Positions 24,854-35,011 are shown, counted from the first letter of the stretch. The stretch is 64,000 bases of DNA from Tenacibaculum holothuriorum (GCF_002120225.1 NZ_LAPZ01000002.1:248001-312000); one strand, 5' to 3'. The notes: generated by a model from the letters alone, not told the origin. Made by a program: numbers and translations.

Positions 24854-27103
24854 TTATTTCTTGTTTTTTTCTAATCGCTTTATAATTTCTTGTGCTTTCT
24901 TACCTTCAACAGTATTCGCATAACTTAATGCTACAAAGTCTAAGGCTTTTTTATACGTGTCTTTATCTTGATATTTACCTATAGCTAAAGCTTTTAGGAG
25001 TGCAAATTTAGGAATTAAATTCGAATCTGCACCGCTTAAACTATATTTATCTATCTCATTAACAACCTCTTGAAACTTATTTTCTTTATATAAATAATAG
25101 AATTCTTTATACTTTAAATAGTCTTCGTCTTCTTTTTTAGACTCATCTATTTTCTTTTTAGGGTTTAAGATGATTTGTGCAAAAGTACTTTTTGGGTACT
25201 TTGTTACAATAATGTTCTTACTATAATCACTTTTATTTTTATCATTTTCTCTTTCATATAGTTGATATAAATGATAGTTAATTGGCAACTCTAATTTATT
25301 ATCTGTTTTTTCTTTAGATAAACGCTCAAGATTTGCAATAGCTCTTTCGTTATTTTTAAACTGTTCTTTATAGATTAATCCTAATTGATACAATGCCTCG
25401 TTTTTTTCTTCAACCAAAGCATCTATTTCTTTTTTCTCGGTTGGAATTGCATCTAAATATGTAGCTAACTGATATTTCTTATTTACTTTTTCAGTAGAAG
25501 CTTCTACTTCCTCTTCATTTTGATCTTGACTGTTTGTAGATTTATCCGAAATTCTCCAATTATCTTCTAACTTTCTAGTTCCCCAAACTTTTTCAAATTC
25601 AGCTTTACCAAAACCAATAGATTGGGTGTTATAAAAATACCATTTCCCTCTGTTTGACGCATTGAATGATGAACCACCTCCAAACGAACTTCCGAAGTTC
25701 TGTGTATTTAATGCTAACTGACGAAGTTCTTCGTCTTCTTTTTTGATTTTCTCAATGTATTTTTCAAAAAATGCACCCCTCTCATCTTTGGTCATAGCAA
25801 CTAAACCTAATACACTATCATTATATGTTACCGTATCTTCATACTTCTTTAGAGTTGCTAATCCTTTACTCTTTCTTTTTATTCTACGGATTCTTTTAAG
25901 ATTTGTATATTCTTTAGGCACTACTTGCAAAACACTATCGTAGTACGAACCAGCATCAATATAATCTGCTTTGTTAAAAGCTATATTTCCTAAACGTTCA
26001 AAAGCAAATGTTTTTTGATAATCGGTATTGTTTTTAGCAGCTAATGATTTTTTGTAATATCCTACCGCATCATCGATACTATCACGAGCTTCTTCTAAAA
26101 CTCCTGCTTGATAATACAAAGCATTTAAAAACTTTCTATTATCTGTGTTTTTTATCAATTTCTTAAGTCTATATAAAACTACCAACGAAGCTGTATCGTT
26201 TTCTACATTTTTTGCCAATTCTACATTAGCACGAATACGATATTTATAGGGTGCTTTCTTATAGTCTGCTAGCTTTTTAAACACCATAGCAGCAGAATCT
26301 TTTCTATTTAATTCACTATACACCTGACCAAGAATAAACATGTTTCTTGCTGCTTGTTCTTTATCGGTAAATGTTTCGGTAGATTTTGCTAAGTGCTCAA
26401 TTACCTTCTGAATTGTATCTGTCTTTTCATACGCCATTGCTAAGGCTGTATGCGCTTTTTCTCGTTGTAAATCGGTAAGTGTTTTTTCGTTCTTGTCAAG
26501 CTCTAACAATAACTTCATAGACTCGATAGCTAATTTTTCGTTATCTAATCGAACATTTGTCTTTGCTCTCCAGATTTTAGTGTCGTAAATTAAATTTGCT
26601 TTAGGATAATTAGCTATTATATAATTGAAAGATTCAATAGCAGGAATAAAGCGCTGTGTGTAATATCTTGATTTTCCTAATAACAAATACGCATCATCTA
26701 TTTGACGGTTTTTCTCATAACCTTTAATATTCATTGAATGCTTTTGAATAGCTTTTACTGCTTTTTCTTCAGCTTTATCGAATTTTGTAAGGTTTCTGTT
26801 TTCATCTTCCTCTTCAGCAGTGCTTAAATCAAAACCAGAACCTGGTTGAAGTGCTGGCGCTACTATTTTTCTATCATCAAAAGTTATGGGTTCTATTTGT
26901 AATCGCTCCCAATAATTATCTTGATGTTTATTTCTTACCTCTTCTAACCCCTTAAGAAAAGCTTGCTCACCATTAAACAACACATTGTATTTGGTGGTAA
27001 GTGCATGAAAATTTCTGTTTAAAAAAGCATCTTTCTTTACACTACACGAGTAGGCAATTATAGAAATTATAGTAAGAACTACGATTTTAGGTAATTGTTT
27101 CAT
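24854..27103 (-). CDS. sprE: Type IX secretion / gliding lipoprotein SprE (PorW)
   Basis: A 749-aa lipoprotein (signal 1-20, IIAYSC with Cys20) made largely of tetratricopeptide repeats. The N-terminal RNFHALTTKYNVLFNGEQAF is characteristic of SprE/PorW, which links the T9SS outer-membrane ring to the periplasm and is needed for secretion and gliding in Flavobacterium and Porphyromonas. Homologues are often a little longer (about 870 aa in F. johnsoniae). TPR-like helices are clear around 130-420. It is followed by bactofilin after 25 nt. Confidence 0.88.
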   Translation of the reverse strand: MKQLPKIVVLTIISIIAYSCSVKKDAFLNRNFHALTTKYNVLFNGEQAFLKGLEEVRNKHQDNYWERLQIEPITFDDRKIVAPALQPGSGFDLSTAEEEDENRNLTKFDKAEEKAVKAIQKHSMNIKGYEKNRQIDDAYLLLGKSRYYTQRFIPAIESFNYIIANYPKANLIYDTKIWRAKTNVRLDNEKLAIESMKLLLELDKNEKTLTDLQREKAHTALAMAYEKTDTIQKVIEHLAKSTETFTDKEQAARNMFILGQVYSELNRKDSAAMVFKKLADYKKAPYKYRIRANVELAKNVENDTASLVVLYRLKKLIKNTDNRKFLNALYYQAGVLEEARDSIDDAVGYYKKSLAAKNNTDYQKTFAFERLGNIAFNKADYIDAGSYYDSVLQVVPKEYTNLKRIRRIKRKSKGLATLKKYEDTVTYNDSVLGLVAMTKDERGAFFEKYIEKIKKEDEELRQLALNTQNFGSSFGGGSSFNASNRGKWYFYNTQSIGFGKAEFEKVWGTRKLEDNWRISDKSTNSQDQNEEEVEASTEKVNKKYQLATYLDAIPTEKKEIDALVEEKNEALYQLGLIYKEQFKNNERAIANLERLSKEKTDNKLELPINYHLYQLYERENDKNKSDYSKNIIVTKYPKSTFAQIILNPKKKIDESKKEDEDYLKYKEFYYLYKENKFQEVVNEIDKYSLSGADSNLIPKFALLKALAIGKYQDKDTYKKALDFVALSYANTVEGKKAQEIIKRLEKNKK

Positions 27104-27201
27104 AAAAAATACGCTTTTACTTTACAACAACTTTAATGGATTGTTATTGTACGTAAAAGCGTAAAAATAGTAATAAAAAGCTAATTTTAAAGGATTTCTT
27201 T

Positions 27202-27897
27202 TTAAGCAGAAAAATAGCTTTCTAATTCTTGTAATGTTTCTGGTGATGTTTCAATATCTTTTACTACATCTCCTTTATCTAAAACCACAATTCGTTCGCA
27301 CACTTCGGTTACATGACTTAAGTCGTGACTCGAAACTAAAACTGTAATATCTCTATCTTCAGTAAGTTTTTTTATGATATTTTTTAAACGAATTTGTGTT
27401 GTAGGATCTAAATTAGCAAAGGGTTCATCTAAAATTACTACCTGAGGATTTCCCATCATAGCAGCAACAATACCGGCCTTTTTTTGGTTACCCTTACTTA
27501 AATCGCGTAAATACTTTTTCTTTCCTAAAATTTCTCCATTAAAAAACTCTTCAAATTGATTTAAGAATGTTTTTATATCTTCTTTGTTCATCCCTCTTAA
27601 ATCTCCTATAAATTCAAAATATTCTTGAGGAGTTAAGTATCCAATTAAAAAGCTTTCGTCAATAAACGAGCCTGTAAAGTTTTTCCAATCTTCACTTGTG
27701 TTTACTTGAACATCGTGATTGTTAATTTTTCCGCTAGTTGGACGAATTAAATCTAATAATAAATTGAATAATGTTGTTTTTCCTGCTCCATTATTTCCAA
27801 CCAATCCGAAAGATTGACCTCTTGGTATTTCTAATTCCTCAATATTTAAAACTTGAGTAGAACCGTATTTTTTTGTGATGTTATTTATTGTAATCAT
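27202..27897 (-). CDS. ABC transporter ATP-binding protein
   Basis: A 231-aa nucleotide-binding domain. Walker A is GNNGAGKTT (about 34-42), the signature is LSKGNQKKAG rather than LSGGQ, Walker B is VVILDEPFANLDP and the switch His is in VSSHDLSHV. It is paired with the DUF5687 membrane protein 16 nt upstream, with which it should form an exporter or membrane-modifying complex. The substrate is unknown. Confidence 0.93.
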   Translation of the reverse strand: MITINNITKKYGSTQVLNIEELEIPRGQSFGLVGNNGAGKTTLFNLLLDLIRPTSGKINNHDVQVNTSEDWKNFTGSFIDESFLIGYLTPQEYFEFIGDLRGMNKEDIKTFLNQFEEFFNGEILGKKKYLRDLSKGNQKKAGIVAAMMGNPQVVILDEPFANLDPTTQIRLKNIIKKLTEDRDITVLVSSHDLSHVTEVCERIVVLDKGDVVKDIETSPETLQELESYFSA

Positions 27898-27913
27898 TGT
27901 GTCTTTGGTTTAG

Positions 27914-29380
27914 TTAATCTTTTTGTTTAAATCCGTGGATTGTAGCGTATTTCTTTTTTTGGTACATTCCTTCAATAAAGTTCATTATAGGTTTCTTTAA
28001 CAAGAAAGAAATTACTCCAATTACAGCTATAGCAATTACTGCTGCATTGAATCCGAAAACCTTATTAATGATAGCATAAACAATTATTGGCATTATCATT
28101 ACAGGAATAATAACAATAAACTGTGCTGCACTTGTTCCTTGTGTGTTCCCAAATCCGCTTGCGCTTAAATCGATTCTCTTCTTATTAAATGCTCCCATAA
28201 ACAACATTATCAATGGTGTAAATCCTAAGTTGAAAAAGAACCCTGCGACAATTAATAAATATTTTTGAATACCAAAATAAATATATGGTGTACATAAAAC
28301 GAATAAAACTGTAGTCATTACTGTCATTAAATACCATTTACTTTCTAAGAATTTACGGTAAGAAAAATTTTGACTCATAAACATTCTATAATGTTCACTA
28401 TCCCAAGCTGGAATGAATTGCCCATAATTTAATGCAAAACCTCCCGTCATAAATATACATGCATATAATTGCATTACTTCTGAGTCTTTATAGGTTTCCA
28501 TAGTAAAGAACATTAACCCGAAAAGTAAAAAGACAAAAGACATTAAAAACACTGTTTTAGTTCTTTTATTCCTCCAAATTAAACGCATATCATTTTTGAT
28601 AAAAGGAGCTACATCTCCTAATTTATTTACAAATGACAAGTCTGAAGTTTTCACTTCTTTTTCTTCGGTTTGTACTGCCTTATCTAAATAAATAATCTTA
28701 GACAATTCTCTAAAATTCATGTAGTATAATACTCCAGCTAACACCATACCTACAACAGCTAAAACAGGGGTTTCATATATCGCATAAAAGATATTCCCAA
28801 ACACTGAGGTAACATCAAATAATTGATATTTAAAAGAAAACCATAAAGCAGCAAGTACTACTAGTAAAATTCCAAAAGCAACATTGTTTTTGTTGATTAA
28901 AAAATTGATAAAGTTTAGACATAGTGCCAACATAAATATAAAAAAAGTCCACCCTAAAACACCAGCAACATTATATCCGTTTGCAATTAAAACTACTGCA
29001 AAAGGCACATACAATACTAATGAACTTACGTTAAAAAAAGAGAAAATTGATTTTGTTAATACATAGTTTACCAACTTACTTTTTTTAATGGGTAAGATTA
29101 ACATTGGCTTGATACTCATTACTGGAATTTTCTGCATTAAATAGCGAAAAATTAAATCTACTATTATTAGGAAAATTAAGAATTGATTTACCAGCACAAA
29201 TGGGTCAGTCTCTGGAAATTGTTTTTTTAAAAATGGATATGCAAAAACTCCTATAGATAAAAAGCTTACTAAAAGATATATCGCAAAAAACGCCATAATT
29301 ATCTTAAGTGCTAAACTTTTCCCAAAGGATGCCGAACGAAAAAACTCTTTCCATTCTAATTTTAAAAAGCGTATAATCAT
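27914..29380 (-). CDS. DUF5687 family ABC-type membrane protein
   Basis: The start at MIIRFLKLEWKEFFR gives 488 aa and the family N-terminus; an upstream ATG adds an unlikely leader. About twelve hydrophobic segments are visible, arranged as two halves around a charged loop near 225-255 (KAVQTEEKEVKTSDLSF). It acts as the permease partner of the ATPase gene that follows. DUF5687 is largely restricted to Bacteroidota and its cargo is unknown. Confidence 0.85.
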   Translation of the reverse strand: MIIRFLKLEWKEFFRSASFGKSLALKIIMAFFAIYLLVSFLSIGVFAYPFLKKQFPETDPFVLVNQFLIFLIIVDLIFRYLMQKIPVMSIKPMLILPIKKSKLVNYVLTKSIFSFFNVSSLVLYVPFAVVLIANGYNVAGVLGWTFFIFMLALCLNFINFLINKNNVAFGILLVVLAALWFSFKYQLFDVTSVFGNIFYAIYETPVLAVVGMVLAGVLYYMNFRELSKIIYLDKAVQTEEKEVKTSDLSFVNKLGDVAPFIKNDMRLIWRNKRTKTVFLMSFVFLLFGLMFFTMETYKDSEVMQLYACIFMTGGFALNYGQFIPAWDSEHYRMFMSQNFSYRKFLESKWYLMTVMTTVLFVLCTPYIYFGIQKYLLIVAGFFFNLGFTPLIMLFMGAFNKKRIDLSASGFGNTQGTSAAQFIVIIPVMIMPIIVYAIINKVFGFNAAVIAIAVIGVISFLLKKPIMNFIEGMYQKKKYATIHGFKQKD

Positions 29381-29440
29381 TTGATTAATTAATTGGTTGA
29401 TGCTTATAAGTAGCCAAAATTTATTTTTGTTACATAAAAA

Positions 29441-29466
29441 AAGCATCAATCTAAAAATTGATGCTT
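29441..29466 (-). terminator. Terminator after the DUF1761 gene
   Basis: Perfect 10-bp stem AAGCATCAAT / ATTGATGCTT with a 6-nt loop, followed on the minus strand by a long T-run. Confidence 0.85.
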
Positions 29467-29488
29467 CTATATTTTCATTTAAATATAA

Positions 29489-29986
29489 TTATGCCCATTT
29501 ACAAAGTATGCCTCCCATTAAAGCTAACGTTACTACCCAATAACCAACATTCATAGCTATATATTTAAAACTTCTTCTTTCAAACAACGATTTAATTGTA
29601 ATTACAGAACCTACAAATAACAACCCTAAAATTGTACCATGTAAAGCTCCATGACCAAAGGTTCTAAAACGGTCTCCGTAGTTTGTCATAAAATCTTGAA
29701 AATATACTGCTACATCACCAGTTCCTTCAGCAAAACCTGGTTCATTAATTAATGTAGAGAATGCTCCCCACTGATGAATTACCAATGTTTGTAACACAAA
29801 TGCAATTAAAAAACTACATACATAAGACAAACCGAAAATAAGTGCCATATTAGCTCCTTTCATACTTTCTTCTGTAAAGCCCATTTCTTTCATCCAAGCT
29901 TTTCCAAAAAGTGGCCCGTACCAAATAGATCCCATAATCATTGGTACTAAAGCAGCTACAGCGCACATTAAAAAATTAAATTTCAT
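29489..29986 (-). CDS. DUF1761 domain-containing membrane protein
   Basis: The start MKFNFLMC gives 165 aa with four hydrophobic segments (near 3-20, 45-70, 108-125 and 140-160) and the DUF1761 signature GSIWYGPLFGKAWMKEMGF near the N-terminus. The longer upstream start would run through the terminator region of the neighbouring gene. Function is unknown. It stands between two hairpin terminators and is therefore probably transcribed alone. Confidence 0.85.
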   Translation of the reverse strand: MKFNFLMCAVAALVPMIMGSIWYGPLFGKAWMKEMGFTEESMKGANMALIFGLSYVCSFLIAFVLQTLVIHQWGAFSTLINEPGFAEGTGDVAVYFQDFMTNYGDRFRTFGHGALHGTILGLLFVGSVITIKSLFERRSFKYIAMNVGYWVVTLALMGGILCKWA

Positions 29987-30024
29987 AAGGTTATAAAGTT
30001 TTGGTTTATAACCAAATATAACAA

Positions 30025-30055
30025 AAAAAGCTTCAAACAAAATTTGAAGCTTTTT
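30025..30055 (-). terminator. Terminator after the DUF4837 gene
   Basis: Perfect 13-bp stem AAAAAGCTTCAAA / TTTGAAGCTTTTT with a 5-nt loop. It closes the lytic transglycosylase-DUF4837 transcript and lies just upstream of the DUF1761 start. Confidence 0.88.
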
Positions 30056-30075
30056 CTTAAAAGTTAAAAGTGCTT

Positions 30076-31068
30076 TTATTTAATTTTCATTGATTTAGCA
30101 ATTGCTTCTAATTCAAAAACAAAATCTCTTTTATTTACAGATGGTGCGTAGGTAAACCCTTCGAAAACGATAAGTCTATTATTTTTCTTATCAACTATAG
30201 TATAATTTAGGAATGGTCCTGCCATAAAATCGTTTTTCACTTCCCACTTACCTCTAGTTTCATACGCTTTTTTTCCATCTAATTCCGTTTCGAATGTAAA
30301 CGGTGTATAGGCTTGCTCAGTAATCATATACATTCCTTCTTTACTTCCAGGAATATACTTTTTACCAATAGTATCTCTTACCGCAGTAATATTATCAGCA
30401 ACTTTAGTTTCGTCTTCTAAAGGAACGCTATAAATTAAAATATTATTTGTTCCATCCCCTCTTGCAATTCCACTTTTTAAATGTTGACGTAACCATAAGA
30501 AATCTCCCGTGTCATCAACCAACTTAAAACGTTTTGGAATGTCAATAGAAATCCCTAAGTTTTTAAGTGTTTTAAAATTTGAATCTGCTAAACGCTCTTT
30601 TTTAAAAAGACTTTGAAGAAATTTTATGTCTGCATTTTGAAATGTATGCATCATATCCTTTCCTTTTGTTTTGATTAAGTTAATTAATCCTTCATCGTCT
30701 TTTGCTGTAGCATATACCAATATTTGAGGTGCAGAATATTTATTTTTCTTAACAACTACTCCTTCTTTTTCTCCTTTTTGAACCAATAAAATCGCTCTTG
30801 TTTCTCTCACAAAAGATTTAAAACCAGAAGGATCTATTTGACTTACCGACAACAAGGTTTCTGGTTGTGGCAACCCTACTTGATGCTCTCCAAAAACAGT
30901 TCGAATTTCGTCTCCTACTTTTCCTTCCCAATCTAGGGTATTCATTACCACTAAAATTTTATTTACGGTTCCTACCGATCTTGGTAAAATAACCTCAGCT
31001 TTTTTACCTCCTTCTTTACAAGAAACTAAAACAGCTAGTAGTAGCATTAGTGAAAGTATTTTCTTCAT
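30076..31068 (-). CDS. DUF4837 family lipoprotein
   Basis: A 330-aa lipoprotein (LAVLVSC, Cys17). DUF4837 is a Bacteroidota family of unknown function; the match rests on the conserved start after the lipobox (LPRSVGTVNKILVVM), a QVGLPQPETLLSVSQID segment and the C-terminal PSVNKRDFVFELEAI. It begins 4 nt after the LysM lytic transglycosylase gene, suggesting a shared envelope role. Confidence 0.82.
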   Translation of the reverse strand: MKKILSLMLLLAVLVSCKEGGKKAEVILPRSVGTVNKILVVMNTLDWEGKVGDEIRTVFGEHQVGLPQPETLLSVSQIDPSGFKSFVRETRAILLVQKGEKEGVVVKKNKYSAPQILVYATAKDDEGLINLIKTKGKDMMHTFQNADIKFLQSLFKKERLADSNFKTLKNLGISIDIPKRFKLVDDTGDFLWLRQHLKSGIARGDGTNNILIYSVPLEDETKVADNITAVRDTIGKKYIPGSKEGMYMITEQAYTPFTFETELDGKKAYETRGKWEVKNDFMAGPFLNYTIVDKKNNRLIVFEGFTYAPSVNKRDFVFELEAIAKSMKIK

Positions 31069-31072
31069 AGTA

Positions 31073-32587
31073 TTAGTTTTTAAAAATTTTAAGTTTCATT
31101 TGTGGTTTTAAGCTTTTTACACTCCAAATATTATTCCACTTTTTAATTTGCTCTATACTTACTGATGGAAATTTCTTTGCGATCTCCCATAACGAATCTC
31201 CTTCTTTAACTACATACACCTCGTACTTGCCTGACTTCAGCTTTTCTGAGTTTTTCTTTCTTGCTTTTGGTATTGCAATTTTCTTAGGATAAATACTTAA
31301 TCGTTGTCCAATTTTTAAACGGTGATTCCTTAAACCATTCCATCGTTTAATATCACTTACGCGAACTCCAAATTTACTAGCTATCTTTCCTAAATAATCT
31401 CCACTCTTTACTCGATAACGAATACGTTTATCCATTTCGAAATATTTAGGCAATGGCTTTTCTCTCTTAGCTTCATCTTCTGCTGCTAACGTATAAATTT
31501 CTTGCTCTTTATCTAAGAAATCTACCATTTTTACACGAGGTAATCGCACACTATATTTCCTATTTTCAACAAATGGAATAATATCTAATTTATAGGCTGG
31601 ATTTAAAAAAGAAATCAACTCTGTATCAATTCCTGTTTTTTCAGAAATTTGATCAAAACTCACCGTTCTTTTAACACGAACTGTATCAGTTTCAAAATTG
31701 AATATTTTAGGAGTTGTCGGATATAAATCATGCTCTTCTGCATATTCAAAAATATACATCGTTGCATAAAATGCTGGAACATATCCTGCTGTTTCTCTTG
31801 GTAAAAACGGACGAATATTCCAGTAATTACGATAGCCTCCTGAACGCTTTATTGCTTTTGAAACATTTCCTGGTCCTGAGTTATATGCCGCTAGAGCTAA
31901 ATCCCAATCACCAAAAATCTTGTATAATTGACTTAAATATTTACACGCAGCAACTGTTGCTTTTACTGGATCTTGACGCTCATCTACATAAGAACTAACT
32001 TTTAAATCGAACTGCCTTCCTGTTCCGTACATAAACTGCCATAATCCTGTTGCTCCTACTCTAGATCTTGCATCTGGTCGTAAAGCAGATTCTACGATTG
32101 CCAAATATTTCATCTCTAAAGGAATATTGAACTGATCTAAATACTGCTCGAACATTGGAAAGTAATACTTAGCTCTTCCCATTAATTTCGGATAATATTT
32201 CGTTCTGTATTTTAAATATCCGTTAATTACTTTTTCTAAGGCAGGATTATACGCTAAATGAAAAGGAGTTCTCTCGTCAATAGATGCTAAACGTTTTTTT
32301 AAAATTTCAGTAGGAATTTTGGTATAAACACCTTTACCAAACTGAATATCTTTATCGTTAATTACATAACGAATACTATCAAATAAAGAGGAACTAAATT
32401 GCTCTTCTATTAACAAGCTATCTATCTTCTTTAAATCTGCATCGCTGTACAATTCAACTGTTTGTGGTTTTTCAATTGAATCTTTGGCAACGAATATAGA
32501 ATCGACTTGTACTTTAAGACTATCTATGGGTTGTTGCGCAAAAATAGTTGCAGCTAAAAATAATAGTAGTAAAAAAGTTTTCTTCAT
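31073..32587 (-). CDS. LysM-containing lytic transglycosylase, MltD-like
   Basis: It cleaves peptidoglycan glycan strands. 504 aa: signal peptide (1-17), a catalytic SLT domain of the GH23 type with Glu166 in YLAIVESAL, followed by GATGLWQFM and LALAAYNSGPGNV, then two C-terminal LysM modules (about 391-434 and 457-502; YRVKSGDYLGKIASKFGV and YVVKEGDSLWEIAKKF). The same order of modules is seen in MltD. It is co-directional with DUF4837. Confidence 0.94.
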   Translation of the reverse strand: MKKTFLLLLFLAATIFAQQPIDSLKVQVDSIFVAKDSIEKPQTVELYSDADLKKIDSLLIEEQFSSSLFDSIRYVINDKDIQFGKGVYTKIPTEILKKRLASIDERTPFHLAYNPALEKVINGYLKYRTKYYPKLMGRAKYYFPMFEQYLDQFNIPLEMKYLAIVESALRPDARSRVGATGLWQFMYGTGRQFDLKVSSYVDERQDPVKATVAACKYLSQLYKIFGDWDLALAAYNSGPGNVSKAIKRSGGYRNYWNIRPFLPRETAGYVPAFYATMYIFEYAEEHDLYPTTPKIFNFETDTVRVKRTVSFDQISEKTGIDTELISFLNPAYKLDIIPFVENRKYSVRLPRVKMVDFLDKEQEIYTLAAEDEAKREKPLPKYFEMDKRIRYRVKSGDYLGKIASKFGVRVSDIKRWNGLRNHRLKIGQRLSIYPKKIAIPKARKKNSEKLKSGKYEVYVVKEGDSLWEIAKKFPSVSIEQIKKWNNIWSVKSLKPQMKLKIFKN

Positions 32588-32681
32588 TGTATACTTTTAG
32601 TGTTAATGACCTTTATTATTTCACTATCAAAGTCAATTATTATTTATCGCATTGCGATTAAAAAGTATGGTTTGGTTAATT

Positions 32682-33443
32682 TTACATATCTAATTCCACC
32701 ACTATTGGGCAATGGTCTGAGTGCTTTGCTTCAGGTAAAATATAAGCCCTCGAAATTTTATCTTTTAACGGTTCTGTAACCATCGCATAATCTAAACGCC
32801 AACCTTTATTATTAGCTCTTGCATTTGCACGATAGCTCCACCAAGAGTATTCTTGCCTATCTGGATTTTTAAAACGGAAGCTATCTATAAATCCACTGTC
32901 GATAAATTTACCTAACCACTCACGTTCTTCTGGTAAAAAACCAGAAACTCCTTTCATTTTTGGATTATGAATATCTATTTCTTCATGACAAATATTATAG
33001 TCTCCACAAATCACTAAATTCGGAATGGTTTTTCTTAATTCAGTAGCATACTCTAAGATTTCATCCATATAATTGAATTTAAAATCTAAACGAGCCTGAT
33101 TTGTTCCTGATGGTAAATACATACTCATTACCGAAACCTCATCAAAATCTACTCGAAGATTTCTTCCTTCAAAATCCATAGATTCGATTCCAGTTCCATA
33201 CTCAACATGATTTGGTTCTTTTTTACAGAAAATAGCTACCGAAGAATAGCCTTTCTTTTCAGCAGAAAACCAATAATGGTAGGGATAACCCGCATTTTCA
33301 AATTCAGTTACATCTAATTGCTCTTTATGAGCTTTAGTTTCTTGAATACAAATTACATCTGGATTTGCAGCTTGAAGCCAATCAATAAACCCTTTTTTTA
33401 ATGCAGCACGTATTCCATTTACGTTATATGAGATTATTTTCAT
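32682..33443 (-). CDS. xth: Exodeoxyribonuclease III
   Basis: An AP endonuclease/3'-5' exonuclease for base-excision repair. 253 aa with the EEP motifs MKIISYNVNGIRAALKKGF (Asn7), CIQETKAH (Glu34), SMYLPSG, the VICGDYNICHEEIDIHNPK active-site loop and a terminal SDHCPIVV (general-base His). It overlaps the preceding small gene by 20 nt. Confidence 0.96.
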   Translation of the reverse strand: MKIISYNVNGIRAALKKGFIDWLQAANPDVICIQETKAHKEQLDVTEFENAGYPYHYWFSAEKKGYSSVAIFCKKEPNHVEYGTGIESMDFEGRNLRVDFDEVSVMSMYLPSGTNQARLDFKFNYMDEILEYATELRKTIPNLVICGDYNICHEEIDIHNPKMKGVSGFLPEEREWLGKFIDSGFIDSFRFKNPDRQEYSWWSYRANARANNKGWRLDYAMVTEPLKDKISRAYILPEAKHSDHCPIVVELDM

Positions 33444-33645
33444 TTCTAATTTCGTTCCAATTTATCTCTTCAGATATTTGTTTACAGTAATAGCATCCAC
33501 TCTTATTCCCATCAATATTATACCATTTGTGAGCAGCACCAACAGAAAAACAATCAATTCCTTTCTCTCCAATTCCTAAATTTATCAAGAACCACGGTAA
33601 TCTTTGCCTAAGCCAAAGTCTTATATAATATGGATGGTTTTTCAA
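33424..33645 (-). CDS. Small conserved protein with a CYYC pair
   Basis: A 73-aa basic protein without a recognised domain. It has Cys32 (KGIDCFSVGA), His39 and a Cys-Tyr-Tyr-Cys pair near residues 52-55 (SGCYYCKQI), which together could bind a metal such as zinc. Similar short proteins occur in related flavobacteria as far as I recall. It sits 4 nt after scoB and overlaps the xth start, so it is probably co-expressed with them. Confidence 0.6.
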   Translation of the reverse strand: MKNHPYYIRLWLRQRLPWFLINLGIGEKGIDCFSVGAAHKWYNIDGNKSGCYYCKQISEEINWNEIRNENNLI

Positions 33646-33649
33646 TGAA

Positions 33650-34306
33650 TTAAATATCCATTTCTGGAATTACTCCATTAACCACTAAATCTCCTTCAGT
33701 AGCTGCTTGAATTTCTTCAACAGAAACTCCTGGAGCTCTTTCTAGTAAATGAAATGCATTATCTTTAATTTCTAACACTGCTAAATTGGTAACAATTTTA
33801 GTTACACAACCAACCCCTGTTAACGGTAAAGAACATTTTTTTAACAACTTAGACTCACCTCGTTTGTTGGTGTGCATCATTGCTACAATAATATTGTCAG
33901 CAGATGCTACTAAATCCATAGCTCCTCCCATACCTTTTACCATTTTTCCTGGGATTTTCCAGTTAGCGATATCTCCGTTTTGAGCAACTTCCATTGCTCC
34001 TAAAACTGTTAATTGAACATGTTGCCCACGAATCATTGAAAAACTTGTTGCAGAATCAAAAATAGATCCTCCATCTAAAACAGTAACGGTTTGCTTTCCT
34101 GCGTTGATTAAATCAGCATCTTCTGTTCCTTCAACTGGGAAAGGCCCCATCCCTAATAATCCGTTTTCTGATTGAAATTCAACTTCAATTCCTTCAGGTA
34201 TATAATTGGCAACCAATGTCGGTATTCCAATACCTAAATTAACATACCATTTATCTTGTAATTCTTGTGCTATTCTTTGCGCTATTTCTTGTTTACTTAA
34301 TGCCAT
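33650..34306 (-). CDS. scoB: 3-oxoacid CoA-transferase subunit B
   Basis: With subunit A it moves CoA between succinyl-CoA and acetoacetate or a similar 3-oxoacid. 218 aa, normal length. The catalytic Glu is in the EFQSENGLLGMGP motif (about 42-54), and GGAMDLVASADNIIVAM is also conserved. It lies 3 nt after subunit A. Confidence 0.93.
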   Translation of the reverse strand: MALSKQEIAQRIAQELQDKWYVNLGIGIPTLVANYIPEGIEVEFQSENGLLGMGPFPVEGTEDADLINAGKQTVTVLDGGSIFDSATSFSMIRGQHVQLTVLGAMEVAQNGDIANWKIPGKMVKGMGGAMDLVASADNIIVAMMHTNKRGESKLLKKCSLPLTGVGCVTKIVTNLAVLEIKDNAFHLLERAPGVSVEEIQAATEGDLVVNGVIPEMDI

Positions 34307-34309
34307 GAC

Positions 34310-35011
34310 TTACGATTTAGGAGTTACAGTTCGTTGCTCAATTCTCTTTTCATATTTCTCTCCTTGAAAAATACGTTGCACAAAAATTCCTGGGATATGA
34401 ATTTGATTCGGGTCTAATTCTCCAGCAGGAACTAATTCTTCTACCTCAGCAACTGTAATCTTAGATGCTCCACACATATTTGGATTAAAATTACGGGCAG
34501 TTCCTTTAAAAATTAAATTACCCGCAGTATCTCCTTTCCATGCTTTTACAAACGAATAGTCTGATTTAAAAGCTGGTTCTAACACATACATTTTACCGTC
34601 GAACTCACGCGTTTCTTTTCCTTCAGCTACTTCTGTTCCGTAACCAGCAGGCGTATAAAACGCAGGAAAACCTGCTTGTGCAGCTCTACATTTTTCAGCC
34701 AAAGTTCCTTGTGGAGTAAGTTCTACTTCTAACTCGCCAGATAACATTTGACGTTCGAATTCATCATTCTCTCCTACGTAAGAAGAAATCATTTTTTTGA
34801 TTTGTTTATTCTGTAATAATAATCCTAAACCAAAATCGTCTACACCTGCGTTGTTTGAAATACAGGTAACATCTTTTATTCCTAATCGTACCAATTCTGC
34901 AATTGCATTTTCCGGAATTCCGCAAAGACCAAAACCACCTAACATAAAGGTCATTCCGTCTTTAACACCAGAAACTGCTTCTTGTACGTTATTAACTTTT
35001 TTATTTATCAT
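34310..35011 (-). CDS. scoA: 3-oxoacid CoA-transferase subunit A
   Basis: 233 aa, normal for the alpha subunit. The glycine-rich motif [12 protein letters not shown] (about 27-38) marks the CoA-binding region; [15 protein letters not shown] and [17 protein letters not shown] follow. It forms a pair with scoB in an operon that continues to the small CYYC protein and xth. Confidence 0.94.
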   Translation of the reverse strand: MINKKVNNVQEAVSGVKDGMTFMLGGFGLCGIPENAIAELVRLGIKDVTCISNNAGVDDFGLGLLLQNKQIKKMISSYVGENDEFERQMLSGELEVELTPQGTLAEKCRAAQAGFPAFYTPAGYGTEVAEGKETREFDGKMYVLEPAFKSDYSFVKAWKGDTAGNLIFKGTARNFNPNMCGASKITVAEVEELVPAGELDPNQIHIPGIFVQRIFQGEKYEKRIEQRTVTPKS

